DNA of 64,000 nt from Delphinapterus leucas (lineage: Eukaryota; Chordata; Mammalia; Artiodactyla; Monodontidae). The stretch lies in assembly GCF_002288925.2 (NCBI RefSeq), contig NW_022098030.1, forward strand, positions 9,389,085-9,453,084. The letters are read 5' to 3'. Below the pieces are notes generated by a model. That model saw only the letters and a list, made by a program, of their open reading frames with translations. It did not search any database and was not told the origin of the DNA. The translations under genes were made by a program, and so were the position numbers. How positions within the stretch are numbered: position 1 is the first letter of the stretch; every line of letters begins with the position of its first letter. This document shows positions 35,066 to 46,011 of this stretch, one piece after another.

Positions 35066-38000
35066 ATTCTATGATTCTAAAAAGCACTTACAATTTGAGA
35101 AGAAAAGAGGAGAAATTGAGATTCAGTAAAGGTCTACAATAGGTATCAGAATAAAGAATAATTTTGATGAAATCTAGGGGAAAAATATGTCATGACAGGA
35201 AAAGGAGAAGAAACTCTAACATAAATATGACAATTTCAATTTAAAGGGAATACTCTATTAATGGAATTAAATTAATTGGGCATTAACTAAGTATGCTGTT
35301 TCACTTTTGGTTAATGCAGTTAGTGATAAAAGATGGATTTTGACTGTGGTTGTTGAGAGATAAGGGGAAATGGACTTCGAGAAAAAACGCAGCAATTCTA
35401 GACAGGACAGAACCAAACAGAATCCCGTTGGTGACTCCAAGGCCATCAGTACGTCAAAACTGTATCTATAGGGAAATCAGATTTATATTGGTAAATACAG
35501 AAAGAACTGCCAGAGAGAATACAAGGAGTGACTTCTGGACTTTAAAGCCTACAGAAAGGATAATGATTACAATGGAAGGTAAATGTTACGAAACACTTAC
35601 TAGGTTGGGCATTTGGTCCAACGTGCTTTACCTTCATTATCTCACTCAATCCTCAAACTGACACTACCATTACAAGCACATTATGGATGGGGAAACTGAG
35701 GCTTCAGTTAAGTAATTTACCCAACGTCACTCAGGTGTTAAGTGTCAGAGCCATAATTTGAACCTGGGCTATCTGACTTCAGACTATACTGAATCTCCAC
35801 TGAATCCAACCCATTCTCTCAAGAGGAAACTGAGGTCCACAACTGGCTAGGAGCAATTTTAACAGTTATTGTGTGATTTGGCCTCTTAACATTTCATGTA
35901 TTTTCATACCTTAATAATTATAACTGCCACCTAGGTGAAACTTTAATTTTTGTTTATAAAAGTGATATATAGTGTCTTTTAAAATATGATTCGTACATGC
36001 TTGTAAATTCACTTAATTTTGGATGGGACGATACTCCTCAATTATTGTTACTCAATCACCTTGATCCTATGAAATCAAAGAGAATAATGAGAATGTATTT
36101 TTAAATAGACTTTTAAGTTTACTTATAAATTATCACAATAAAAACTAAGTCTTATGATAAAATATAGAAAAATTTAAGTTGGGAAGCAAGTAATAATCGA
36201 TAATCAAACTTGTTATTTTCTATTAATACACAAATGCGAAAAATAGGCTCATTCGATGTTCAGGGTAAGTCAACTACTGGCATGCAGCAATAGAGTGATA
36301 TGTTTTTCATAAAATGTTCAAGGGAAGGGAAAATGCAAAGGGCTGGAGTGTTGGTTTTTTGTTGTTGTTTGTTTTTTTAAGCAGCTGCAATGAATTGAGT
36401 TATTAAAGTAATAATAACATTCAAATATAATTGTATTTTTTCATACCTATTCCTTTATGTCTCCTAACTTCCAAATAAAAGAAAATAAATAATGTTTGCA
36501 GATATACATGCAAGTGCTTGGGGGTAGTGGTCTTGAAGGGGTAAATGAATGAGCCGTGAGAAAAATGAATACTTGCAGGCTAAATCTGGCCAGACGTTAT
36601 AATCCACCACTGATCCCTAAAGGGCACCAATAATATGCAAATGTGAGAATTAGAAAACACATTCAAGGCTGTTGATAAACTTGATAGGATCGTCAGCACA
36701 TGTTGACAGACTAATGAAAATGATGAACTGATAGGGCAGCTTATCTCCTGGGCCATTTTTCTTTTCTTGTCAAATGGAGGCTAATCAAAATGTATTAGGA
36801 GTTAAAGCCAACACTCAGAGGATTTCACCCATTTGATTAGGAGGTGAACTCATTCTTGGAGAAAATTACAGTTTCATGAACAACTGAAACTACAAAACCT
36901 AGTCAGCTGACAGACCGTCACATGAAATTAAACAGAAGGCAGCCACTATAATTATGGCAGAAATCTGGAATTATAAATTATATTGGGATTCTCCCTTTGC
37001 AAATTGTTAGAGGGCTTTGCAGAGTCTGGGCAAAGCAGCTCCCTCCTTCTATAATGGAAAATAAGACAAAGGACTAAGCAATCACCCCAGGGATGCACTT
37101 ATCTTTTGCTGCCTGTGTGTGCTCAGCATCTGTGTAACCACATGAGACACAGATCGCAAGGCACCAGCTGAATTTTCAATCAAATGTATTTACTTAAAAT
37201 AATTGAATGAATTTTCTCAAATCATTAACTATAGTGAATACCACACTTCCTATAAACAATAAAGATGCCATATGCAGTCTGCTGCCATGGGTCTGAGTCC
37301 TTTCCTAATTTAAAGAAAGATGTCTTCTCTGATAACCGAGGAAAATTGGGAAAAAGTCCTTCCCAAGCATTAGCGTTAAAAATAAAATTATGAACTAAAA
37401 CCACTGTGCCTGCTCAGACAAAACTAGAGAACACAGTTCTTTCAATATTCATTTTGAAATGAATAACCATCCAGCACTAACACAGAAGGTTAATTCAACT
37501 GATAAATCTAGGTACACACTTTATGGACATGTACATTTCACCTGAGTGGATAGATTGATGGTAAAATGTTAGACAGTGAAAGGCGCAGTTTTAATTCATA
37601 AGAGGGTAAAGACAAAAGTACATTTAAGGAAGTTAGATTTTACCTTTCAGTAATTAAACCAAAGAGAAAAAGAAATAGCAACTAAAACTACTCCAGTGTC
37701 CTCTTTAACACGAGCGTTAAATCACCCTACTGCTGTCCAGGCTAAACGTCAGGATTCCCAGAGACAAGGAATGAATATATAAACCTCTCCCAAATCTTTT
37801 TTTTTTTTTTCTATTTACTGACCTGTGCCTTGTTCTAGCTCTAAACTATTTCTAAATTTTCTGTTATTTAAAAAAAAGTAGAAGTGAGTGTCCTTGCCAG
37901 GCATATATTTTCTAGTTTGGGAGGACTTGGGATTTTATATGTGTACTCAGAGCCATACAGCTACTATCAAATGTCTCAAATCACAGAATATAAAAGCATA

Positions 38001-39008
38001 AAATAATCCCAGCGATCATGTAGTCACATTTAGTTTATATGCATGAGGAAGGCCTAGAAAAACTAAGCAAGTTAACCAAGTTTAATGAAAAAGGAAAATC
38101 TGAGTTTGCGATTTGTTGTTCGGAGAAAAAGAAATATTTGATTTGAGGACAAAAGTAACCCCTTATCTGGAAACAGCAGAGTTAATCAATCAGCAGAACA
38201 TCTTAAACTTTAGGGATTCTTTTCAAGAATCACATACTAAATAGGCAATTTTCAGGTGTGTCCACCATCAAATAGCTGTGGTAACAATTTCCTATCAGGC
38301 TGCCACAGATCAATTGCAGGTAATAGGCAGATTATTTTACTAGGAATTCTAGTTCTTGACCTCTTGTACCTAGAAAAATCAATGCCCTAGCGTACATACT
38401 TTCTGATTAATAAGAAAATTAAGCTAATCATTCAATGTAGAAAAAGGAATAATTGTAGTAGGATATTTACACTCTTCACAGTATTGTTTTTACTCTAAAA
38501 TAATACCCTGAAAAAAACCTCTTGAGATCCCAGCCTTTATCAGCGAAAACCATACAAGTTGGCTCAGTTGCTCACATTTTTTTATAAGCATCAAAACCAT
38601 GAATCTCTACATCATAGCAATGTTTATTTTTGAGGAGGACATTATGATTAAGAAAATAACATGTCAAAAATTATCACAAATTTCATAAATTCATTAAAAT
38701 CTACATGTACTTTATTCATCATTTTCAATCTCTAGGGTCTAGCTAACACTCAAAACCCACTTCAGTTTTTGAGCCCCTTCTGGACAACTCTGGGATCCAG
38801 CCAATTGTTGAAAATCACCATGTTAACACATTTATTTCTCTTAGAATAAGTATGCTTTGTAAAAATTTGAATGTGACACTCAATTGTGAACAGGGTTTTT
38901 TTAGTGAAGATTAACAAAATATGATTTATTAGAATTCCATTTAACAGAATTACAGGTTTCAATTTTTCCATAGGTCCCTGAAATATCAATTAAAATATTA
39001 CTATTTTA
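35066..39008. other. TMTC2 large intron, 5' part
   Basis: Contains one clear MIR (35585-35785) and a non-repeat block at 36560-37320 with conserved-element character (see findings). The rest is AT-rich. No exon is seen. Confidence 0.55.
35585..35785 (-). repeat. MIR SINE, minus orientation
   Basis: 'cattatctcactcaatcctc', 'atggatggggaaactgaggc', 'acccaacgtcactcagg' and 'cagagccataatttgaacct' give a well-preserved reverse complement of MIR. Confidence 0.82.
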
Positions 39009-39013
39009 CTTAC

Positions 39014-39092
39014 CCATCATGTTGTACAAGCTCTGTGGGGCAAACTGCCTTGGCATTTTCTGAATTGCTTCCTTGTATACACTAAGTGCATC
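39014..39092 (-). CDS. TMTC2: TMTC2 internal coding exon (TPR), 79 bp
   Basis: The acceptor 'aaattag' has its AG at 39093-39094 and the donor 'gtaag' lies at 39009-39013. The exon opens in phase 0 and encodes 26 residues, starting DALSVYKEAIQKMP and ending SLYNMM, plus one extra G that joins GT of the next exon to make Gly. It supplies the second helix of the TPR begun in the 185-bp exon and the first residues of the next TPR. The acceptor tract is A/T-rich with few pyrimidine runs. The downstream intron is 19656 bp (19358-39013). The exon is too short to show as an open frame of usual size and was found by following the protein across splice sites. Confidence 0.92.
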
Positions 39093-40171
39093 CTAATTTA
39101 AGAAACAGAAAAAGAGCTAAAGTACAGGGCTAGTCACTGAAAATAAAATAACAACATCCTTCCAAAATTAAAATCTTCCATTGCTCTTTCTAAATGGTAT
39201 TTAGAGGAAAATAATTAAGCCGTCCTTTGATATCATACTGCCTCCATTTCATGAATAAAAATATTCAACCCAGTCCGTGAAGAAGGTCATATAAAAATCA
39301 GTTTAACAAGGAGTCAAATGTTACCATTGTTCTCTCAATATAAATTTTTTAGTTCCCATAGATTATGCAGTAAAATAACCAGAAGTCACCCACAGTCATC
39401 TAAAATCTGTAGGTACTTCAAGTCAGGCGATCAAGTAGGATCTAAATAAAATATCAACTAACGAATCTTCTAGCTACTGAGACCTACTGAGATCATTAAA
39501 TGCATTTATTTTTAAAATTCTATTTTCACCCTCACGTTGCAGTCTTAATACATCGTGTAAGAGTGTGTGTGGGTGTCATTTGAGGAGGGAGGAGCCATAC
39601 TGAATGGGAGAGAAGAAACCCATGCAGGCAGGCTTCGTGAGAGAGACAGGGAACACAGGACTGGGTCAACCTCCCAACTTCCCATACAAGACCCTGTCTC
39701 CATCACCTTTCCCCTCTCCCCAATTTAAAAACACAATAAAATTAGTTTTCACTGGGTTATTGTTTTAAAAAGAATGAAAAGAAACGAGTAGGATTTATAT
39801 CAAATCATTTACTCAATACGCAGAGTACAAAAATGTATTTTTTAACATCAAAAATGGATATAGATAAAATAATAATGTGTCTTGAATTGTAAAATCAAAG
39901 AGATGGTGAGCAAACAAGCTTGAGCTGCAATGCATGTTATTTCCTTTTCCTGAGGAGTCATAATTACGCTGAGAAATTCACAGTGAAGAAATCCATTAAG
40001 TTTTGCTTGAGCAGAGTTTTTTTCCAAAAGAATTTCACCATAAAACTCTTTTAATAAAAACACTTATGAGCTTCTTAAATGATCAGTGTCCCTACAATGA
40101 GATCGTAGGTAGAAAACATTGAGACTAGATCAGAACAAGGGGGAGGAATAAGGCAGAGGTTTTGGCCTGAC
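39093..40171 (-). other. TMTC2: TMTC2 intron, 1079 bp
   Basis: This phase-0 intron lies between the 185-bp and 79-bp exons. The donor gtcagg is weak. There is no clear repeat, only a short TG-rich patch near 39560. Nothing else is supported here. Confidence 0.8.
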
Positions 40172-40356
40172 CTCATAGTGTCCCTGCTCATGATAGAGTT
40201 TCCCCAGGTTGTACAGACAGCTGGTGACCGAGCTCTTATGGGCATGAGGGTCCTTTAGGTTTTCGTCAGGGATCTCAGAACACTTCAGGAACGTGCGTCG
40301 AGCTTCTTCCGTCTTTCCTTGGTTCATTAGAATAATCCCGGTGTTTAAATACGCAG
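40172..40356 (-). CDS. TMTC2: TMTC2 internal coding exon (two TPR units), 185 bp
   Basis: The acceptor is 'tctcccctcag' with its AG at 40357-40358. The exon starts with CT, completing the Ser codon begun in the upstream exon, then has 61 codons starting AYLNTGIILMNQG and ending YHEQGHYE, finishing in phase 0. It covers one full TPR (NTGIILMNQGKTEEARRTF, about 34 residues), a short linker with a DPHAHKSS segment, and the first helix of the next TPR (CLYNLGKLYHEQGHYE). The donor is GAG/gtcagg, a weak match to GTRAGT, although the reading frame and protein match across it are exact. The upstream intron is only 468 bp. The match to vertebrate TMTC2 is unmistakable. No stops or frameshifts are seen. 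Confidence 0.94.
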
Positions 40357-40824
40357 CTGAGGGGAGACAAGTGGAAATACAAATGTTGAGAAGATGACGT
40401 ATACTATGGAAACAAGTTATCTTTACTTCCGTTTTGTTTCTATGCATTATTTCTGATTTTAAAAGAAAACCAAGAAATAAATACCCAGGGAACAAATATA
40501 CAAAAGAACAACAATGTAGTAAGAAGTACAGGTATCACTGAAAAAAAAAAGTATAAGAGTCTATGCCTTCAAGGAGTCAGAATATTTTGAGCTTAATATC
40601 TAGATGAATAAAAGTTATATTTATCTTAATATATTGACATGATAAACAGGCACCAAAATATTAAAATTGAGAGAGATGTAATTGTTAAAGTCTCATAATT
40701 TGATTGGCAAGTATTCAGAAATAGAGTTACCATGTTTTTTAATCTGTGAGGCTTTAAATCACCATTTTCACGAAGGGAGGGGGGGGAGGGAGGGATATTT
40801 TAAAAGGACTTGAATGTTACTTAC
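40357..40824 (-). other. TMTC2: TMTC2 intron, 468 bp
   Basis: This short phase-1 intron has a gtaagt donor and a pyrimidine-rich tctcccctcag acceptor. It holds a G-rich run on the plus strand at 40775-40794, which is C-rich in the pre-mRNA and starts about 31 nt after the donor. The rest is AT-rich with no repeat that I recognise. Confidence 0.85.
40775..40794 (+). other. G-rich tract (potential G-quadruplex) beside a TMTC2 exon
   Basis: 'gggaggggggggagggaggg' has at least four G3 runs with 1-nt loops. In the TMTC2 transcript it is a C-rich tract starting about 31 nt after the donor of the 86-bp exon. Confidence 0.7.
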
Positions 40825-40910
40825 AAGCCAGCGTAGGCCTGCTCCCGATTGCCAATTTATAATAATGTAGTGCTTCTGCAAACCTGCTGTTCTCTTGTAG
40901 AAGTAACCCT
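40825..40910 (-). CDS. TMTC2: TMTC2 internal coding exon (TPR), 86 bp
   Basis: TMTC2 is an endoplasmic-reticulum multi-pass membrane protein of the TMTC family, linked to O-mannosylation of cadherins, whose C-terminal half is an ER-luminal array of TPR repeats. Read on the minus strand, this exon has an acceptor ending 'catgcag' (AG at 40911-40912) and a donor 'gtaagt' (40819-40824). In the coding frame it gives 28 residues beginning GLLLQENSRF and ending SRPTLA, with the TPR pattern LxL...FAEALHYYKLAI. One base (A) at the start completes a codon from the previous exon, and one base (T) at the end is completed by the next exon as Ser. A longer open frame in another register crosses this exon but does not give TPR sequence. 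The gene was identified by recalling the vertebrate TMTC2 protein, which matches nearly exactly. The preceding exon was not found in the window. Confidence 0.92.
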
Positions 40911-43900
40911 CTGCATGAGCAAAATAGAAATTTGGAGACAAGACTGTATTACTATACATAAAATCAAATTTTCATTTTATATTTCAGAAATAAAAATGGT
41001 TAATGGGGCCATAAAAATGACGAGGTACTATAAAAATAAATTCTAAATAGAAGGAAATGATTACTCAGGAGAGAAAATACTAGAGAGGGATCAGCTGCAT
41101 TTACGTTACATTAGAAAGTATTAAGAAGTAATTTCAAAAAGCTCTTTACCCCCTACTGAAATTTCCCCTTTCCAGCAATCTTTTCTCTCCCACTAGAATT
41201 ACAAAGCAACTGGATTTCTCCTTGAAGCATGCAGTTTTTCATCACTTCAGAAAGGAAACCTGTCTAAGGCCCTGATATACATATATACATTTAAACCTGA
41301 GACGCCTCTCCCACTGGCCATATTGCTTGGGAAATATTGGCCCATGACTGCTTGAAAGGCAAAAGGTAATCTGGATCAATAGTATAGAGTCAGAATCTTA
41401 TCAGATTCCATCAAAGACTGAAGACCAACCACATTGTTATTTCCTTATTATTTGGATTTGGTCAAATAAGCTTAAATTTCAGAACACTGGGCGAATTTCA
41501 GTTCACTGTTGTGAGACATGCTTTTGTCTACAGACCCTCGGACTCTGGGCCTCCCTAGGAGGCTCCTCTGGCAGTGCGTGGCCACATGGATTATCCCAGC
41601 ATTTCCAGGCCCTGCCCTCATGACAAGTGAGAATCAATTATAATCATGTCTGTGAAAATACAGTGTCAAGGAACTGGACTAAGTTCTGAAAGTTCTCACA
41701 GAGGGCTTTCTGGCCTATCCCTATTCTCATATAATCAGCAAGTGTCTTACAGACATTTGGCACCTGTCTTGGACCCGAGTACTACTGTCATGAACCTCAA
41801 ATTGCAGATTCCATTTGCCAGCTCCTGAGGCCTCCAAAAGGCGGTAAAATGGAGGTTTGCAAAATGAGAAGGCCACTGATAAAAACTTATCATTTTGTAG
41901 AGTATTTTTAAGTACTCAGCTTTTTACTTAACGGGCATGATTGAAAAATAATGAAGTAAATCATTTTGAAATTAAAGTTTGCTCACTTGTGTCATTAGCA
42001 TATATTAACCTAATTATTTCTATTATTTGTTAAAAGAGCCATTTGAATAAATGAAACTGTTCCAAACCACATTAACAGTTACATATACACAGAAATGTAC
42101 ATATCTGTAGAAAATTTAGAGCAACAATTTGATAATGAAATTGATGTGCTTTGCTGTTAAGTGTGCTTTTCAGTTGCTAGGAACAAGGAAAAACAAAGCT
42201 TCCTGCGGTATTCAAGAGTCTGTGAAAAAGTTCAGTTGTCTTTACAAGCAAGTAAAACTGATAAAGAGAAAGAACACTCACATACCTTCCAAAAAGGAAT
42301 AATATTCTTTATAAAAATAATTTTGACAAAATGCTTTCCAGTTAGCTAAGCTCATACACATTATCTCACTTCAGAAACATATCTACAACCTTAATTGTCT
42401 TTGTCACTTTCCTTTGAGGTTCAGATAAAGAGGCGTTTCTTCTTTGATACAAGGCCAATGTCATCAGAGGAGAAATCCATCTTAATCCGAGTCTTTCTAC
42501 TTTCCTTAGGAACTAAAGTCCTTCCACGAGCCCCTTTTTATCCAATATCTTCAATCTTTTTCCCCATTGCAATTTCCTTTCCCTTAAGACTACAAAAATG
42601 CTTGTGTGCCTCTTAGCATAGAGAGGAAGATAAAACCCTACCACCTTATCATTCCTGCATCCACCTCTTAACTACCTCTTACTGTCGTTCTTCCCCTCAA
42701 AGTCAGATTTCCTTTAAGAATAGTCTGTGGTGCACATGTCCAATGACTCAAATCCCATTTACCCCTAAATCCAGTTTAGGCTCTTTCCCAGAATTCTGCT
42801 GAAATGTCATAATCGAATTTCCACTAATTATCAAACTCCCAAAATAGTTTGCTTATATGAATCACCTACTCAACTGTAGCATCTGTGACTATTAAACCCA
42901 TTTTCCTTCCTGAAACTCTTGTGTTTCCCTCGGCTTCTGGAAAACCAGTCTTCCTTATTCTCTATCCCTGAGACTATCCTTCCAAGAATGAAGAAAAGTG
43001 TATCTTTATTCATATATTCATTTAAAAGAAGTTGGTATTTCCCAGGACTTTGTCTTTTTCTCCTTTTCTTGGTAAGTACTGTCTCTGCATGACAACATGC
43101 ATACATGCAGCTCATATGCTGACTGTTCTCAATTCTAAATTAGCGATCTCTCTCCCGACATCCAGATCTGTTGAAAATTCAACGGCTTACTCAACCACAT
43201 CAATCTAGGTGCTTATTAGCTGGAATTTCAAAACCAACACATCCAAAAATTGAAAGCAATATTTCCCACTCAAAAATAAAGTGATAAATGAAAGAGATAA
43301 AAGAAGAAAAAAATCTTTCCTCAACAATTAGAACCATCCTTTACATCAGTTGCTAAAATCAGAAACCTGGTTATCACTCGTGACTTTTCACTTACCCTCA
43401 AAATCCCAGGTTTAAAAAGTTTCCAAAACCTACCAATTCTTATTTTATTTTCTAAGGCTTTTTACTCTGGCCCCTCAAGGTTCACTTTTACAGATCTGGC
43501 AGAGCCCTTTTTACCTTTCCTGTCACCTAAATAACTGCAATCGCCCACTAATTAGTCTGCACATAATTACATTTCTAAAGGACAAATATGCTGTTAGGCT
43601 AGACAAAAAGAACATGAGGAGATGAATGCATATCTTTGAAACCGTACCTAAAGCCCATAAACCTGGAAAATGATGTATTCAGCCTCATGGGCTCCCCAAT
43701 ACTGATGTATTACAGTCCTGTCATTTTCTACCTCATAAAATACAGCATGATAACCACACCTAGACAATCCTGTCCAGCCTGCCTCATTCTTTGGAAGAAA
43801 CTAGTCACACAGAGGGATGGAGCAGCTAAGTCTCCAGGATTATATATAAAGTGGCTCTTTGAATTAGAGAGCATCATCCTCTGTATCATCTGAATAAAGT

Positions 43901-44204
43901 TAGCAACGGAGTGAGTCCAAGTTAGACGGCTATTGTGACCAATTTCTCATGGCTAACGATTTAATTGAGCATCAACTATGCTCTAGTATGCACACTGCAA
44001 ATGTGAAAAAGACAGATGCACTCTCCTGTGGATGCATGATCTATTGAGGGAGACAAATAAGAAAATAAATGGTGTGGAAAATTACTATGATAGGGCACAG
44101 AGGAGCAACACCGCTCTAGCTCAGGAATGGACAAAGGAAGGTTCACGGAGTGCAAGTGCCACTGGGCAGAGGCTTGAAAGTAAGCAGCAGTTACCAGCAG
44201 TAAA

Positions 44205-44345
44205 GAGTGTCATCATCAGCCCCATGTTACACAGGAAGAAAGCGAGGTCCACGGAGAATTTACCAACTAACCCTAGGTTTTATGGTTAACAAGAGACAAA
44301 GCCAGGACTGGAACACAGTTTCTCTGATACTAAATCCCATGCTCT
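44205..44345 (-). repeat. MIR SINE fragment, minus orientation
   Basis: 'cagccccatgttacacagga', 'gaaagcgaggtccacggaga' and 'aagccaggactggaacacag' follow antisense MIR. Confidence 0.5.
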
Positions 44346-44664
44346 TTCTAAAAGAAAAAAAGAAGAGGAGAGAGAAGATAATTCAAGTCTAGATGCATAT
44401 GTACTAGGTTATGTTTCCTTTTGCTCTAAAATTCTTCAGATTTTGGATAATATGAATTTGAATTAACGCTCTGAAAAGGAATCCAAACGCCAAATTCATT
44501 CAGGATGAATTTGGGTCAATTCTAGCACTGTAACAACGAAGCTTCTATTACTGCTGTTCTCCACATTTATAGAACCCATTCTTTATTTTACTGAAGACTG
44601 GATAGAAGGATAGAAACCCTTCACATTGTAATAGTTGTGGTTGTAATAATAATAAGAACAACAA

Positions 44665-44870
44665 CAGCTAAACCTATTTGGCACTTACAGTGTTACATAT
44701 ATTAACTTAATTTACATATATTAACTTATTACTCATCAATAATCTTATGAGGTAGGTTATTATTACAAGTCTCATTTTATAGATGATGAATCTGGGGCAA
44801 GTAAAAGTTCTGCAACATACCAGAGGACACACAACTAGCAAGAAGTGTGCCACAGTTCAAGCCCAGCAAT
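44665..44870 (-). repeat. MIR SINE, minus orientation
   Basis: 'ttggcacttacagtgttaca', 'aatcttatgaggtaggttat', 'tctcattttatagatgatga' and 'cacacaactagcaagaagtg' give the antisense MIR order. A 'ttacatatattaactta' unit is directly repeated at 44693 and 44711. Confidence 0.7.
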
Positions 44871-45789
44871 CCGATTGTAAAGGAGGATCTGTATTTTAAT
44901 AGACCATTCATACCAAAGGCTTTTCCACAGCTGTTTAAAATTGATGACACAGTTTGTTTACATGCTGATCATGTCAATAAAATCTTCTGGTTTCTATGTA
45001 TATTAAAAACAACAACACATTTTAATATACCATCAAGCTAGAATCTAATAAGAAATAGTGTTATTCATATTATGTGAAGTTGCTTTACAATTAAGGAAAC
45101 TTGCCCATGCTATAGATTAATGTGAATTCAAAGTGTCTTTTGGGGGAGAAATTGAAAAAATGTTATTGATCTCTAAATAAATGGTTGGGTCACTTTTATG
45201 TATCTGTGTGTAGGTGGATATATTATAGTGTATTTCAATAGATTCAAATCTTTTACTTCTCATATTTCTCCCCCAGTGATTTATCTTTCAGAACCACAGT
45301 CACTGAAATTAAGCAGCCAGTGAAGAATACAAATTGGAGAAACAGAAAGAATAAATACTTGTTACAGTCAAAGGAAGAAAACACATCTGGATACAAAAAG
45401 TACTATTCACTGTAACACTTAAATTCCAGAAGACCACTTTACTTCAAGAAAAAAACAACAAAATGCCCTCCCTTAAATCCTTTCAGCTTTTTTTTTTTTT
45501 AACCTGATTTTGACCATTTTCTAGGAATTACCATCAAGTGTGTAGAATTTCTTTTTCTTGCAAAAGTTTTGCCCATCTTTACCCCAATCTCCCCTAACAA
45601 CCCTTTCTCTAAAATACCATTAAAAATAAAAATCACAATACTCCAGATACTTGATAAATGAAAACCAGTCAAACCCATGGTAACAGTGGATTGGACAGAG
45701 TTAAATGCAAACATTAAGTGTAAATAGGCATACAAATCCCTAGCTGATTCTAAATATTGACAGAGACAGAAGGGGAGCATTTTTTAGTA

Positions 45790-46011
45790 CAATGTTTCTC
45801 AACCAGGGGTGACTTTGTCTCCCAGGGGACACTGGGCAATGTCTGGAGACGTTTATGGTTGTCACAAGTGGATGGATGCTATTGGCATCTAGTGGGTAGA
45901 GGCCAGGTATGCCATTAAATATGTAAACATGTTGGAACACACAAGACAGCCCCCCAAAGCAAAGATTTATCTGGCTCCCAATGTCAATAGTGCTGAGGTT
46001 AAGAAACCACA
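45790..46011 (+). mobile_element. MER20 (hAT-Charlie non-autonomous DNA transposon)
   Basis: The left terminus 'caatgtttctcaaccagggg' and the right terminus 'gaggttaagaaaccac' are inverted repeats of one another. The body has 'ggacactgggcaatgtctgg', 'gagacgtttatggttgtcac' and 'ggcatctagtgggtagaggc', matching the 219-bp MER20 almost end to end. A possible 8-bp target duplication is imperfect (tttagtac / tttagcat). MER20 copies act as regulatory elements in some placental tissues, but nothing here shows activity. Confidence 0.85.

Larger units (their letters stand above)
40911..45789. other. TMTC2 upstream intron, first block
   Basis: No upstream TMTC2 exon is recognised. It carries an L2-like/MIR region at 43960-44345, a MIR at 44665-44870 and otherwise AT-rich unidentified sequence. 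Confidence 0.5.

Noticed and set aside
40768..40959. 63-codon open frame covering the 86-bp TMTC2 exon
   Set aside because: It is in the wrong register; the register joined by the splice sites gives TPR sequence and the correct TMTC2 match.
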